NCBI RefSeq assembly: GCF_009755665.1 | Contig: NZ_CP046622.1 | Location: 5,087,001-5,151,000, forward strand | DNA length: 64,000 nt | Direction of reading: 5' to 3' | Origin: Variovorax paradoxus | GTDB taxonomy: Bacteria > Pseudomonadota > Gammaproteobacteria > Burkholderiales > Burkholderiaceae_C | Shown here: piece by piece, positions 35,764-44,920 of the stretch | Numbering within the stretch: position 1 is the stretch's first letter | How the letters are laid out: the number at the start of each line of letters is the position of its first letter | Program-made: the position numbers and the translations under genes | The notes under the pieces: model-generated | Told to the model about the DNA's origin: nothing | Databases searched by the model: none | Seen by the model: only the letters and a program-made list of their open reading frames with translations

Positions 35764-36216
35764 TCAGTGCAGGATCTGGGGCGGGTCGTTCGCGTCGACG
35801 GGTTCGCGCGCGCTGCCGGGGCTCGCATGGTGCGCCACCATGCGCCAACCTTCGGCGGTCTTGTGATAGACGTTGGTGGCCAGCACGAAGGCGTGCTTCG
35901 GGCCTTCGGCGGTGAGCACCTCGATGCGTTCGAGCACGTTGTGCACCGCGCTTGCGAGCGACTCGATCTTGCGCACGCGCGCGGGCATGGCGTGGATGGC
36001 GCCGTTGCCGAACATCTGCTCGAAAGCCGCGCGGATTGCCGTGGCACCCACCAGGCGAGGGCCGCCGGGATGCACGCAGAACACCTCGTCCTCGTCGGCC
36101 CAGCACGCCATCAGCGCTTCGATGTCGCCGCGCTGCAGCGCTTCATAGAACGCGGCCTCGATGTCGTCTGCAGTACCGCCGACGGCGGCAGCGGCGCGGA
36201 GTGGTGTCTTGGGCAT
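35764..36216 (-). CDS. SnoaL/NTF2-like (DUF4440-type) nuclear transport factor 2 family protein
   Basis: 150 residues from ATG 36214-36216. The cone-shaped NTF2-like fold is recognisable from DDIEAAFYEALQRGDIEALMACWADEDEVFCVHPGGPRLVGATAIRAAFEQMF in parts, and the C-terminal VLATNVYHKTAEGWRMVAHHASPG. Such proteins bind small molecules or act as isomerases or dehydratases; the specific function is unknown. It ends four bases before the hydrolase start region, so cotranscription is likely. The frame is open upstream, but that extension is not protein-like. Confidence 0.85.
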   Translation of the reverse strand: MPKTPLRAAAAVGGTADDIEAAFYEALQRGDIEALMACWADEDEVFCVHPGGPRLVGATAIRAAFEQMFGNGAIHAMPARVRKIESLASAVHNVLERIEVLTAEGPKHAFVLATNVYHKTAEGWRMVAHHASPGSAREPVDANDPPQILH

Positions 36217-36262
36217 GGCGTGATTTTGCCGCGCGATCGATGACGCGGTCGCGGCCGGGGAA

Positions 36263-37051
36263 TCAGAGCCCGGCCACGGCCTCGTTACGCTCCTGCCCCA
36301 GCCAGCGCCGCAGCACGGGCTGCATCTCGCCCTGCGCCGCCTCCCACACCAGTTCGGGCGCGGCCACGTGCACGCCGGCGGGTGCAATGCGCAGGGCCAT
36401 GTCGACCAGCTCGGCCACCTTCGAGGGGCGCACCGGCTGCTCGCTCGTCGGCACCATGAAACGCATGATCGACAGCATCCACGCGGCCAGCCTTTCGGCG
36501 GGGTTGGCGAACCTGGCGTTGGGCGGCTTGCGCGCCGAACGCAAGAGGATCACGCGCTCGAAGCCGCTGGCGACCACGGCCTGCTCATCAAGGCTCGCGA
36601 GGCCGCGTTTGAGCGCCTCGGGCAGGCGGCCCTGGTCGTGCGGCTGCACGATGGCGAGCGTCTGCACGCCGCAGGCGCGCAGCCAGCGCGAGAGCTCGGG
36701 CAGGTCGGAAGGCTGCGGCACCCACAGGGCGCGCTCGCGGCCGTGATAAAGCCGGGGCGGATCGAAAGCAATGACCGCGGTATCCGCGGACGTGAGCCCC
36801 CATTGCGCGATCGGCAGGCCGGGGCAGAGGCAGGTCTCGACGCCGCGCATGCCGTCGCGCATGGGTTCGCGCGACAGCACCCGCACGTGGGCAAAGCGGT
36901 GGCCGCCCGCGAGCCGGCGCAGCAGCTCCTGGCCCAGGGCGCCGGTGGCGCCGGCAATCAGCAGCGTTCCGGCCGTTGTGGTGGCAACGGCGGTTGCGGG
37001 CGGCACCGCCCGGTTGGCGGCCTGAAGGGCTTGGAGGGGGTCGAGGGCCAT
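36263..37051 (-). CDS. NAD(P)-binding Rossmann-fold protein (atypical SDR / NAD-dependent epimerase-like)
   Basis: 262 residues. The Rossmann motif GTLLIAGATGALGQELLRRLAGG starts near residue 28; further parts are VRVLSREPM, VIAFDPPRLYHGRERALWVPQP and ERVILLRSARKPPNARFANPAERLAAWMLSIMRFM. This resembles NAD(P)H-binding proteins of the oxidoreductase HTATIP2/YwnB type rather than a sugar epimerase with the YxxxK active site, which I do not see. Divergent from the lemA gene. Function unknown. Confidence 0.78.
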   Translation of the reverse strand: MALDPLQALQAANRAVPPATAVATTTAGTLLIAGATGALGQELLRRLAGGHRFAHVRVLSREPMRDGMRGVETCLCPGLPIAQWGLTSADTAVIAFDPPRLYHGRERALWVPQPSDLPELSRWLRACGVQTLAIVQPHDQGRLPEALKRGLASLDEQAVVASGFERVILLRSARKPPNARFANPAERLAAWMLSIMRFMVPTSEQPVRPSKVAELVDMALRIAPAGVHVAAPELVWEAAQGEMQPVLRRWLGQERNEAVAGL

Positions 37052-37097
37052 GGAGACATCTATGCTAACTTCCGGCTCTTCTGCGGAGGTAATGCAA

Positions 37098-37697
37098 ATG
37101 ATGATGAAACGCTGGCTCTTGATTCTTGCTGCGGTCCTGTCCCTGAGCGGATGCGGCTACAACCAGTTCCAGTCGCTCGACGAGACAAGCAAATCGGCCT
37201 GGAGCGAGGTGCTCAACCAGTACCAGCGGCGTGCCGACCTCGTGCCGAACATCGTGGCCACCGTGAAGGGTGAGGCCAGCTTCGAGCAGGACACGCTCAC
37301 CAAGGTGATCGAGGCGCGCGCCAAGGCCACGTCGATCCAGGTGACGCCCGAGACGCTGAACAACCCCGAGGCATTCAACAAGTTCCAGCAGGCGCAGGGC
37401 GAGCTTTCGTCGGCGCTGTCGAGGCTGATGGTGGTGTCCGAGCGCTACCCGGAGCTGAAGGCCAACCAGGCGTTCCGCGACCTGCGCGTGACGCTGGAAG
37501 GCACCGAGAACCGCATCACCGTGGCGCGCAACCGCTACATCCAGACGGTGCAGGAGTACAACGTGCTGGCCCGCAGCTTCCCGACGAACATCACGGCCAA
37601 GATCTTCAGCTACGAGCCGAAGCCGAACTTCTCGGTGCAGAACGAAGCGCAGATTTCCACACCGCCCACCGTCGACTTCAGCACCCCCAAGAAGTAA
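37098..37697 (+). CDS. LemA family protein
   Basis: 199 residues from ATG 37098, seven bases after GGAGGT; earlier in-frame ATGs are too close to that site. A hydrophobic start with lipobox-like LSGC (LSLSGCGYNQF) is followed by the LemA helical domain: SAWSEVLNQYQRRADLVPNIVATVKG, EARAKA, and ENRITVARNRYIQTVQEYNVLARSFPTNI. LemA proteins commonly neighbour TPM-domain proteins, as here. Membrane-anchored; role unknown. Confidence 0.95.
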   Translation: MMMKRWLLILAAVLSLSGCGYNQFQSLDETSKSAWSEVLNQYQRRADLVPNIVATVKGEASFEQDTLTKVIEARAKATSIQVTPETLNNPEAFNKFQQAQGELSSALSRLMVVSERYPELKANQAFRDLRVTLEGTENRITVARNRYIQTVQEYNVLARSFPTNITAKIFSYEPKPNFSVQNEAQISTPPTVDFSTPKK

Positions 37698-37709
37698 GAC
37701 GCTCGATCG

Positions 37710-38639
37710 ATGGCCGTTGCCCTGATTCGCCGCGTGCTGGCCGCCGTTCTGCTGGCGGCCACGGCGTGGGCCGGTCTTGCGGCCGGCGCATGGGCGCAAG
37801 ACCTGCTGCCGGTGCCCACGCTCACGGCGCGGGTGATCGACCAGACGCAGACGCTGACCGAACCGGAGCGCGCCGATCTCGAGGCCAAGCTGGCCGCGTT
37901 CGAGCAGCGCAAGGGCTCGCAGATGGTGGTGCTGATGGTGCCCACCACGCAGCCTGAAGACATTGCGAGCTATGCCAACCGCGTGGGCAACGCCTGGAAG
38001 ATCGGGCGCAAGGACGTGGGCGACGGCATCCTGGTGATCGTGGCCAAGAACGACCGCAAGATGCGCATCGAAGTGGCCAAGACGCTCGAAGGCGCGGTGC
38101 CAGACCTGGCGGCCATCCGCATCATCGACGAGGAGATGAAGCCGCGCTTTCGCAACAACGACTTTGCGGGCGGGCTGAACGCGGCGGTGGCCCGGCTCAT
38201 CGGGCTGGTCGACGGCGAGGCGCTGCCCGCGCCTTCCAGCGGCAGCGACGAGAGCTCCGGCGACGGCATCGACTGGGAGAACCTTGCGATCTTCCTGTTC
38301 GTCGGCGTCTTCGTTGCGGCGCCCATCGTGCGTTCCGTCGTCGGCAAGAAGCTCGGCTCGGTGGTCATGGGCGGCGGCATCGGCGTGATCGCGTTCTTCA
38401 TCACGACCAGCATCGTCATCGCGGTGCTCGCGGGCTTCGTGGCGCTGATGGTGTCGCTGTTCTCAGCGGTGGCGGCAACTGCGCCGGGGCGCCGCGGCGG
38501 CGGTGGTGGCGGCGGCTTTGGCGGCTGGACCGGCGGCGGTGGAGGTGGCGGCTGGAGCAGTGGCGGCGGCGGAGGCGGCGGTTTCAGCTCCGGCGGCGGT
38601 GGTGATTTCGGGGGCGGCGGCGCCTCGGGGGATTGGTAG
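37710..38639 (+). CDS. TPM-domain protein (YgcG family) with Gly-rich tail
   Basis: 309 residues: signal peptide (AAVLLAATAWAGLAAGAWAQ), TPM domain (about 35-175, with TARVIDQTQTLTEPERADLEAKLAAFEQRKG, GDGILVIVAKNDRKMRIEV and MKPRFRNNDFAGGLNAAV). Next come two hydrophobic segments (38278-38480) and a long glycine/serine-rich C terminus typical of YgcG-type proteins. It starts 12 bp after lemA and ends two bases before the next TPM gene, so the three genes are an operon. The family is membrane-associated; a phosphatase activity is known only for plant TLP18.3. Confidence 0.93.
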   Translation: MAVALIRRVLAAVLLAATAWAGLAAGAWAQDLLPVPTLTARVIDQTQTLTEPERADLEAKLAAFEQRKGSQMVVLMVPTTQPEDIASYANRVGNAWKIGRKDVGDGILVIVAKNDRKMRIEVAKTLEGAVPDLAAIRIIDEEMKPRFRNNDFAGGLNAAVARLIGLVDGEALPAPSSGSDESSGDGIDWENLAIFLFVGVFVAAPIVRSVVGKKLGSVVMGGGIGVIAFFITTSIVIAVLAGFVALMVSLFSAVAATAPGRRGGGGGGGFGGWTGGGGGGGWSSGGGGGGGFSSGGGGDFGGGGASGDW

Positions 38640-38641
38640 GC

Positions 38642-39160
38642 ATGGCAACGCTTTTCTCCAGGCTCGGCCGCATCTGGCGCCACCAATGGATGGACGAGGC
38701 CGACGTGCGCCGCGTGCTGCCCGATGCCGCCATGGAACGCCTTGCCGCGCGCGTGGCTGCAAGCGAGCGGCGCCACAGCGGCGAGATCCGCATCTGCGTC
38801 GAGGCGGGCCTGCCGTGGTCTTACCTGCGGCGGGATGCCTCGGCGCGCGAGCGTGCCGTCACCATGTTCGGCAAGCTGCGCGTGTGGGACACCGAGCACA
38901 ACAATGGCGTGCTCATCTACCTTTTGCTGGCCGAGCATGCGATAGAGATCGTGGCCGACCGCGGCATCAACGCGCGGGTCAGTGCCGCCGAATGGGCCGC
39001 GATGACGCAGCGCATGGGCGCGGCATTCCGCGAAGGGCGTTTCGAAGACGGGCTCACGCAGGCGCTGGAAGAAATGTCGGCCTTGCTGGTCGAGCACTTT
39101 CCGCTGGGGGACGACCAGCCCGACACCAACGAGCTGCCCGACGCGCCCGTCGTGCTTTGA
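38642..39160 (+). CDS. second TPM-domain protein, cytoplasmic-looking
   Basis: 172 residues from ATG 38642. TPM features are EIRICVEAGLPW, RERAVTMFGKLRVWDTEHNNGVLIYLLLAEHAIEIVADRGI and MGAAFREGRFEDGLTQALEEM. Unlike the preceding paralogue it lacks a signal peptide, membrane helices and Gly-rich tail. This lemA-TPM-TPM arrangement recurs in betaproteobacteria. Function unknown. Confidence 0.9.
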   Translation: MATLFSRLGRIWRHQWMDEADVRRVLPDAAMERLAARVAASERRHSGEIRICVEAGLPWSYLRRDASARERAVTMFGKLRVWDTEHNNGVLIYLLLAEHAIEIVADRGINARVSAAEWAAMTQRMGAAFREGRFEDGLTQALEEMSALLVEHFPLGDDQPDTNELPDAPVVL

Positions 39161-39170
39161 CTTTGTTTTA

Positions 39171-39272
39171 CTCCCTCCCCTTCCGGGGGAGGGTTGGGGT
39201 GGGGGCAAGCGGCGTTGGCGATGGGTACGCTCTGCCTGCCCCCATCCCAGCCTTCCCCCGGAGGGGGAAGGA
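39171..39272. repeat. palindromic intergenic repeat, copy 1
   Basis: Two C/G-rich hairpins (39171-39206 and 39235-39272) facing each other, each of the form CTCCC-loop-GGGAG followed by a GGTTGGGGTGGGGG-like tail. The whole unit is an imperfect inverted repeat around a variable spacer. Related copies lie at 43129-43242 and 48561-48672. Confidence 0.8.
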
Positions 39273-39281
39273 GCCGAACCA

Positions 39282-40016
39282 TCAATCCGGGGCGGGCAGC
39301 ACCCACACGGCTTCACCGCCCACCGCGTAGAAGCGCCGCCCGGGCGCGCGCTCCACCAGCCACCCCCCAGTGAACTCGCCGAAGGCCGGCAGCACGGCTT
39401 GCCCTGCATCGCTCATGAAACACGGCAGCCGCACGCTGTCGCGCCCCGGGCCATAAAGCCTGCACACCGGATGCAGGTGCCCGGCGAGCACAAAGTGCGT
39501 CGCATGCAGTTGCGGGTGGTGGCAGCAGGCGAAGGGGCCGAGCAGACAGGGCTCGTCGACCACCTCGATGTCCAGGGCCGCAGGCGGGTCGCCCGCGCGG
39601 CTGTCGTGGTTGCCCCGCACCAGCGTCATGCGGACGGCCCCGTGCGTGGCGCGCCAGTCGGCGAGCGCGGCCAGCACCTGCGGCGTGCGAGCCTGGGCCG
39701 CATGCAGGAAGTCACCGAGAAACACGATGCGTTGCGGCGCATGGGCCGCAATCAGCACATCGAGCCGCGCCAGGTTCTGCTGCGTGGTGCCGCCCGGCAC
39801 CGGCTGCCCCAACGCGCGGTAGGTCGCAGCCTTGCCGATATGCAGGTCGGCGATGAACAGCACACGGCCTTCGGGCCACCAGATGGCGCGTTCGGGCAGC
39901 AGATGAACCCACTCGCCGGCCCATCGGACCGGCAGGGCCGATGCGGAAAGTTGCGGGGAAGTCACTGGCACCAAGTGTCGCAAAAGACGGTCGGCACTGG
40001 CGTTCCTCACTTGCAA
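39282..40016 (-). CDS. pdeM: ligase-associated DNA damage response metallophosphoesterase PdeM
   Basis: 244 residues. Calcineurin-like motifs are VLFIADLHIGKAATYRALG, IVFLGDFLH, LVRGNHDSRAGDPP and the C-terminal FVLAGHLHPV; these bind a two-metal centre. The family occurs with the ligase, helicase and exonuclease found just downstream (40.5-45.9 kb), the ligase-associated repair set known in Pseudomonas putida. Here it is separated from them by trxC on the opposite strand. The N-terminal start is uncertain by a few codons. Confidence 0.9.
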   Translation of the reverse strand: MQVRNASADRLLRHLVPVTSPQLSASALPVRWAGEWVHLLPERAIWWPEGRVLFIADLHIGKAATYRALGQPVPGGTTQQNLARLDVLIAAHAPQRIVFLGDFLHAAQARTPQVLAALADWRATHGAVRMTLVRGNHDSRAGDPPAALDIEVVDEPCLLGPFACCHHPQLHATHFVLAGHLHPVCRLYGPGRDSVRLPCFMSDAGQAVLPAFGEFTGGWLVERAPGRRFYAVGGEAVWVLPAPD

Positions 40017-40045
40017 TTCACCCCCACGGACCCCAGTTCTCCGCT

Positions 40046-40495
40046 ATGACCGAAACGCCATCGCTGCACATCGTCTGTCCGCACTGCCACACGACCAACC
40101 GCGTGCGCGCGGCACAGCTGGGCAGCGCGCCCGATTGCGGCAGTTGCCACCGCCCGCTGTTCGCCGGCCATTCGACTGCGCTGCCGGACGAAAAGACCTT
40201 CGACCGCCACATTGCACGCAATGAAATTCCGGTGCTGGTGGACTTCTGGGCGCCGTGGTGCGGCCCGTGCCGCCAGATGGCCCCGGCCTACGAACAGGCC
40301 GCGGCCCAGTTGGAACCGCGGGTGCGGCTGGCCAAGGTCGATACGGAGGCCGTGCCCACGCTGGGCGCGCGCTTCAACATCCGCAGCATTCCGACGCTGG
40401 CGCTGTTTCGCGGCGGCCGCGAGGTGGCGCGGCAGGCCGGTGCCATGGGCGCAGCGGACATCGTGCGCTGGGTCAAGGCGAACGGCGCCGGCTGA
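40046..40495 (+). CDS. trxC: thioredoxin 2 (TrxC)
   Basis: 149 residues from ATG 40046. The N-terminal zinc finger has two CxxC pairs (CPHC and CGSC), followed by a thioredoxin domain with VLVDFWAPWCGPCRQMAPAYEQAA and the cis-proline in RSIPTLALF. Both features together are specific for TrxC, an oxidative-stress-linked thioredoxin. It lies on the plus strand between minus-strand repair genes, divergent from pdeM and convergent with the helicase. Confidence 0.97.
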   Translation: MTETPSLHIVCPHCHTTNRVRAAQLGSAPDCGSCHRPLFAGHSTALPDEKTFDRHIARNEIPVLVDFWAPWCGPCRQMAPAYEQAAAQLEPRVRLAKVDTEAVPTLGARFNIRSIPTLALFRGGREVARQAGAMGAADIVRWVKANGAG

Positions 40496-40517
40496 GCCGG
40501 ACGGCTCACTCCTCGCT

Positions 40518-43268
40518 TCACAGCGGCGGCAAAGGCCGCGAGCGGCGCGAGGGCGGCCTGCGCTGACGCTGCGGCGCGGGTGGCTTGCCCGGCCCTTCCT
40601 GGCCGAACGCGAGCGTGCTCTTCACGCGTTCGATCCCGCCAGCGGTGACGATGCCGCCCGCGGCTTTTTCCAGTTGCTCGACCATGCGCGCGATGCGGTC
40701 GGCCACGTTCTCGTTCGACAGCTTCTCGCGGAACAGCTCGACCATGAGCGGAAACGAAAACGGCGTCGGCCGCTCGAGCGGCTTCAGCACCAGCTGCTGA
40801 GTCGCCATGCGCGCGAGACTGGCGCGCAGCCGGCCTATCTCGAGTTCCTGCGCGAGCAGCTCCTGCTCGGCCTGCTGCAGCAGCTTGTTGGCCGGGTCGT
40901 ACTTGCGGAACACCTCCCAGAACAGCGACGACGAGGCCTGCAGCTGCCGGTTGCTGCGCTTCTCGCCGGGGTAGCCCTGGAAGATGAGGCCCGAGACGCG
41001 CGCAATTTCTCTGAAGCGGCGCTGCGCCAACTCACCCGCGTTGAGCGAAGCCAGCACCTCGTGCAGCAGTTCGGCATGCGCATCGTCTCCTTGCGGCAGG
41101 CGCAGAACCTGCGGCAGCAGCGCGGGCCAATCGACCGGCACTGCGCTCAGCAGTTCGAAGCCGTAGTCGTTCACCGCGATGGAGAAGGTGCGCGCATCGT
41201 GCTGCGCCACGCGCCAGGCCAACAGGCTCGCGAGCCCCATGTGCACGTGCCGCCCCGCAAAGGGATAAAGAAACAGGTGAGAGCCTTCGCGCGTGGCGAG
41301 TGTTTCGGCCAGCAGGGTCTGCGGCGTAGGCAGGGCCGACCATTGCTGCTGGATCTCTAACAGCGGCCGCACGCACTGCAGCTCGGGTGAGTCGTAGCGC
41401 CCCTCGCCGGCCAGCGCGAGCTGCTGCACCACGGCGTCTGCCAGCGTGGTCGAAAGCGGCATGCGCCCGCCGTTCCAGCGCGGCACCGCGGCGCGCTTGC
41501 CGGTGGCGCGCCGCACCCAAGCGGTCATGTCGTGGATGCGCACGAGCTCAAGCAGCCGGCCGCCGAACAGGAAGCAGTCGCCGGGCTTCATGCGCGCAAC
41601 AAAGCCTTCTTCGACGCTGCCGATCTTGCCGCCGCCCATGTACTGCACGGCCATGCTGGCATCGCTCACGATGGTGCCGATGTTCATGCGGTGCCGCCGC
41701 GCGAGCCGCGCGTCCGGCACGCGCCAGACGCCTTCGGCATCGGGCACTGCCCGGCGATAGTCCGGGTAGGCGGCCAGCGAAGGGCCGCCCTGCGAGACGA
41801 AGGACAGGCACCACTCCCAGCTCTCCCGCGACAGCCCTGCATAGGCGGCGGTGCCGCGCACTTCCGCATACAGGTCGTCGGGCACGAAGCCGCCGCCGAG
41901 CGCCACCGTGACGAGGTGCTGCACCAGCACGTCGAGCGGCTGCACAGGCGTGTGGCGCGCTTCGATGTGGCCGGCCGCAATGGCCGCGCGCGCCGCGGCG
42001 CCTTCGACCATTTCGATGCTGTGCGTGGGCACGAGCGTGATGCGCGACGGCCGCCCCGGTGCATGGCCCGAACGCCCGGCGCGCTGCAGCAGCCGCGCCA
42101 CGCCCTTGGGCGAGCCGATCTGCAGCACGCGCTCGACCGGCAGGAAGTCGACACCAAGATCGAGGCTCGATGTGCAGACCACCGCCTTGAGCTCACCGCT
42201 CTTCAGGCCGAGCTCCACCCACTCGCGCACCGCGCGGTCGAGCGAGCCGTGGTGCAGCGCAATGGTGCCCGCCCATTCGGGCCGCGCCTCGAGCATGGCC
42301 TGATACCAGATCTCCGATTGCGAGCGCGTGTTGGTGAACACCAGCGTGGTGCTGCTGGCGGCAATCTCATCGAGCACCTGCGGCAGCATCGTGAGGCCCA
42401 GGTGGCCACCCCACGGAAAGCGCTCGGCGCGGCCGGGCAGCAGCGAATCGACCACCAGCTTCTTGGGCACCGCGCCCTGCACCAGCACGCCTTCTTCATC
42501 GCCAAGCAATGCGTGCATGGCCTCCTGCAGGTTGCCCAGCGTGGCCGACATGCCCCACACCGCGAGCCCCGCATTCCAGCGCCTGAGCCGCGCGAGTGCC
42601 AGTTGCACCTGCACGCCGCGCTTGTTACCGAGCAGCTCGTGCCATTCGTCGACCACCACCATCTTCACGCGGCCGAGCACTTCGCTCGCATCGGCGCGCG
42701 CGAGCAGCAGCGACAGGCTCTCGGGCGTGGTGACGAGCACGGTGGGCAGGCGCTCGTTCTGCGCGGCGCGCTCCGTCGACGAGGTGTCGCCGCTGCGCGC
42801 GCCGGCGCTCCATGGATGCACCTCGGCGCCGAGCGCTTCGAGCGGCTGCTTCAGCGCGCGCAGCGTGTCGGCCGCGAGCGCGCGCATGGGTGTGAGCCAC
42901 AGCACCGTGAGCGGCGGCGCGGCCGGGCGCGCGGTTTCTTTTCTGGCTTGCGAGAAGACCTGCAGCGCACCGAGCCACACGGCGTAAGTCTTGCCCGCGC
43001 CGGTGGTCGCATGCAACATGCCGGACTTTCCTTGGGCGATGGCTTTCCACACATCGCGCTGGAACTTGAAGGGCTTCCAGCCGCGTGCGGCAAACCACGC
43101 ATCGAGGGCCGACTTGACTGCTGTCTTGCTCCTTCCCCCGCTGGGGGAAGGCAGGGATGGGGGCTCGCGGCCTTCGAGAGACGGCTGATCCTTGATACGC
43201 CGCCTGCCCCCACCCCTGCCCTCCCCCGGAAGGGGAGGGAGAGATGCGGGATCCACCGGCGGAGTCAT
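40518..43268 (-). CDS. lhr: ligase-associated Lhr-type DNA helicase
   Basis: 916 residues from ATG 43266-43268, which overlaps the ligase stop (ATGA). SF2 helicase motifs: FKFQRDVW (Q-motif-like), Walker A ATTGAGKT near residue 88, [20 protein letters not shown], the DEWH box [16 protein letters not shown], and [11 protein letters not shown] (motif VI). A winged-helix/Lhr-core C terminus follows. It is an ATP-dependent 3'-5' helicase by family. Residues about 9-47 are encoded by a copy of an intergenic palindromic repeat (43129-43242), so the N terminus is not native. No other start codon lies between this element and the Q-motif. Confidence 0.93.
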   Translation of the reverse strand: MTPPVDPASLPPLPGEGRGGGRRRIKDQPSLEGREPPSLPSPSGGRSKTAVKSALDAWFAARGWKPFKFQRDVWKAIAQGKSGMLHATTGAGKTYAVWLGALQVFSQARKETARPAAPPLTVLWLTPMRALAADTLRALKQPLEALGAEVHPWSAGARSGDTSSTERAAQNERLPTVLVTTPESLSLLLARADASEVLGRVKMVVVDEWHELLGNKRGVQVQLALARLRRWNAGLAVWGMSATLGNLQEAMHALLGDEEGVLVQGAVPKKLVVDSLLPGRAERFPWGGHLGLTMLPQVLDEIAASSTTLVFTNTRSQSEIWYQAMLEARPEWAGTIALHHGSLDRAVREWVELGLKSGELKAVVCTSSLDLGVDFLPVERVLQIGSPKGVARLLQRAGRSGHAPGRPSRITLVPTHSIEMVEGAAARAAIAAGHIEARHTPVQPLDVLVQHLVTVALGGGFVPDDLYAEVRGTAAYAGLSRESWEWCLSFVSQGGPSLAAYPDYRRAVPDAEGVWRVPDARLARRHRMNIGTIVSDASMAVQYMGGGKIGSVEEGFVARMKPGDCFLFGGRLLELVRIHDMTAWVRRATGKRAAVPRWNGGRMPLSTTLADAVVQQLALAGEGRYDSPELQCVRPLLEIQQQWSALPTPQTLLAETLATREGSHLFLYPFAGRHVHMGLASLLAWRVAQHDARTFSIAVNDYGFELLSAVPVDWPALLPQVLRLPQGDDAHAELLHEVLASLNAGELAQRRFREIARVSGLIFQGYPGEKRSNRQLQASSSLFWEVFRKYDPANKLLQQAEQELLAQELEIGRLRASLARMATQQLVLKPLERPTPFSFPLMVELFREKLSNENVADRIARMVEQLEKAAGGIVTAGGIERVKSTLAFGQEGPGKPPAPQRQRRPPSRRSRPLPPL
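43129..43242. repeat. palindromic repeat, copy 2, inside the helicase reading frame
   Basis: Hairpin halves at 43129-43165 and 43203-43242, of the same design as at 39171 and 48561. On the minus strand it is open in the helicase frame and encodes a proline/glycine/arginine-rich stretch. Confidence 0.8.
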
Positions 43269-44920
43269 GACGGCAGCAATGCGGCGAGTGTCTGCAAGGT
43301 ATCGGCCTCCGCCACAGGCTTGTCCTCGCGCCAGCGCAGCATGCGTGGAAAGCGCACCGCAATGCCGCTCTTGTGGCGTGTGCTGCGCGCGATGCCCTCG
43401 AAGCCAAGCTCGAACACAAGGGTGGGCTCCACGCTGCGCACCGGGCCGAAGCTCTCCACCGTGGTCTTGCGGATGATTGCGTCCACCCGCGCCATCTCGG
43501 CATCGGTCAGGCCCGAATAGGCTTTTGCAAAGGGCACGAGCTTTCGGTCTTGCTGCTCGGGCGGACCGTCCCACACGGCAAAGGTGTAGTCGCTGTAGAG
43601 GCTGGCGCGCCGGCCGTGGCCGCGCTGCGCGTAGATGAGCACGGCGTCGATGCTGAGCGGGTCGATCTTCCACTTCCACCATACGCCCACGTCCTTGGTG
43701 CGGCCCACGCCGTACTGCGCATCGCGGCGCTTGAGCATCATGCCTTCCACACCCATGCTGCGCGCGGCTTCGCGCTGGCGCGCAAGGTCGCTCCACTCGG
43801 TGCCGGTGAGCATCGGGCTTGGCAGCAGCGACGGGTGCTGCATGCGCGTGACGAGCTCATCGAGCAGCGTGCGGCGCTCCCATTGCGGCAGCGCGCGCAG
43901 GTCGCGGCCTTCCCATTCGAGAATGTCGTAGGCCAGCAGCACCACCGGTATGTCGCGCAGCAGCTTCGCGCCCAGGGTCTTGCGGCCGATGCGCTTTTGC
44001 AGTTCCGCAAAGGGCTGCACCTTGTCTTCGCGCCAGACGGCGATCTCGCCGTCGAGCACCGTGCCGTCGGGCAGCGCCTCGCCAAGCACCGCGAGTTCGG
44101 GAAAGCGCTCGGTCACCAGCTCTTCGCCGCGCGACCACAGCCAGACCGCACCCGCGCGCTTCACCAGTTGCGCGCGGATGCCGTCCCACTTCCATTCGAC
44201 GATCCAGTCGGCCGGTGGGCCGATTGCCGCGTCGAACTGTTCGAGCGGCAGGTTGAACGCATGCGCCAGAAAAAAGGGGTACGGCTGCCCGCTGGTCTTT
44301 TGCACCTGCTCCGTGCCCGACTCCGGCGCGATGAGCGCGCGGTAGTCATCGGCCCGCGGGCGTCCCCCGATGTGGGTGTAGCCCATGAGCCGCTGCGCGA
44401 CACGCTTGGCGTCGATGCCGCCCACTGCCGCGAGCGCCTGCGTGACCTGCAGCTTCGACACGCCTACGCGAAACGCGCCGGTGATGAGCTTGAAGTACAC
44501 CAGCCGCTCTTCGGCCGCAAGCTGGCGCCACTGCGCGCGCAGCCGGGCGGGCAGTTCGTCGGGCGCGGACTTGCCTGCTTCGCGCAGCGGCAGCAGGTGC
44601 TCCTCGACCCAGCGCGCCAGGCCGAGGTCGTGCGCCTCGGTCGGTGGGGGTAACAGCAACGCGATGGTTTCAGCGAGGTCGCCGACCGCCTCGTAGCTCT
44701 CGTCGAACAGCCATTCGGGGAGGCCCGCCGCTTCTTGCGCAAGCAGGCGCAGCAGCTTGGTGGGCACCAGCTGGCGCGGCTTGCCGCCGGCCAGGAAGTA
44801 AACGGCCCAGGCCGCATCGGCGGGGTCGGCCTCGCGCAGGTAACGCTGCAGTGCGGCCTGCTTGGCAAGGCTCGAGGTGCTGGCGTCGAGCTCGCGGTAG
44901 AGCGCGGCGAAGTCCTTCAT
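43265..44920 (-). CDS. ATP-dependent DNA ligase of the ligase-associated repair cluster
   Basis: 551 residues from ATG 44918-44920. The N-terminal DNA-binding-type region is followed by the nucleotidyltransferase core: adenylated lysine K244 in [20 protein letters not shown] (motif III), YDILEWEG (motif IIIa), [20 protein letters not shown] (motif IV) and WWKWKIDP (motif V). An OB-fold domain follows. It is not the NHEJ LigD type, as no polymerase or Ku gene is near. Overlaps with both neighbours (ATGA at each side) show tight translational coupling. Confidence 0.95.
   Translation of the reverse strand: MKDFAALYRELDASTSSLAKQAALQRYLREADPADAAWAVYFLAGGKPRQLVPTKLLRLLAQEAAGLPEWLFDESYEAVGDLAETIALLLPPPTEAHDLGLARWVEEHLLPLREAGKSAPDELPARLRAQWRQLAAEERLVYFKLITGAFRVGVSKLQVTQALAAVGGIDAKRVAQRLMGYTHIGGRPRADDYRALIAPESGTEQVQKTSGQPYPFFLAHAFNLPLEQFDAAIGPPADWIVEWKWDGIRAQLVKRAGAVWLWSRGEELVTERFPELAVLGEALPDGTVLDGEIAVWREDKVQPFAELQKRIGRKTLGAKLLRDIPVVLLAYDILEWEGRDLRALPQWERRTLLDELVTRMQHPSLLPSPMLTGTEWSDLARQREAARSMGVEGMMLKRRDAQYGVGRTKDVGVWWKWKIDPLSIDAVLIYAQRGHGRRASLYSDYTFAVWDGPPEQQDRKLVPFAKAYSGLTDAEMARVDAIIRKTTVESFGPVRSVEPTLVFELGFEGIARSTRHKSGIAVRFPRMLRWREDKPVAEADTLQTLAALLPS

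Noticed and set aside
43269..43796. Upstream extension of the helicase frame
   Set aside because: It runs antiparallel in frame over the ligase gene; the ATG at 43268 with the ATGA overlap is a natural start.
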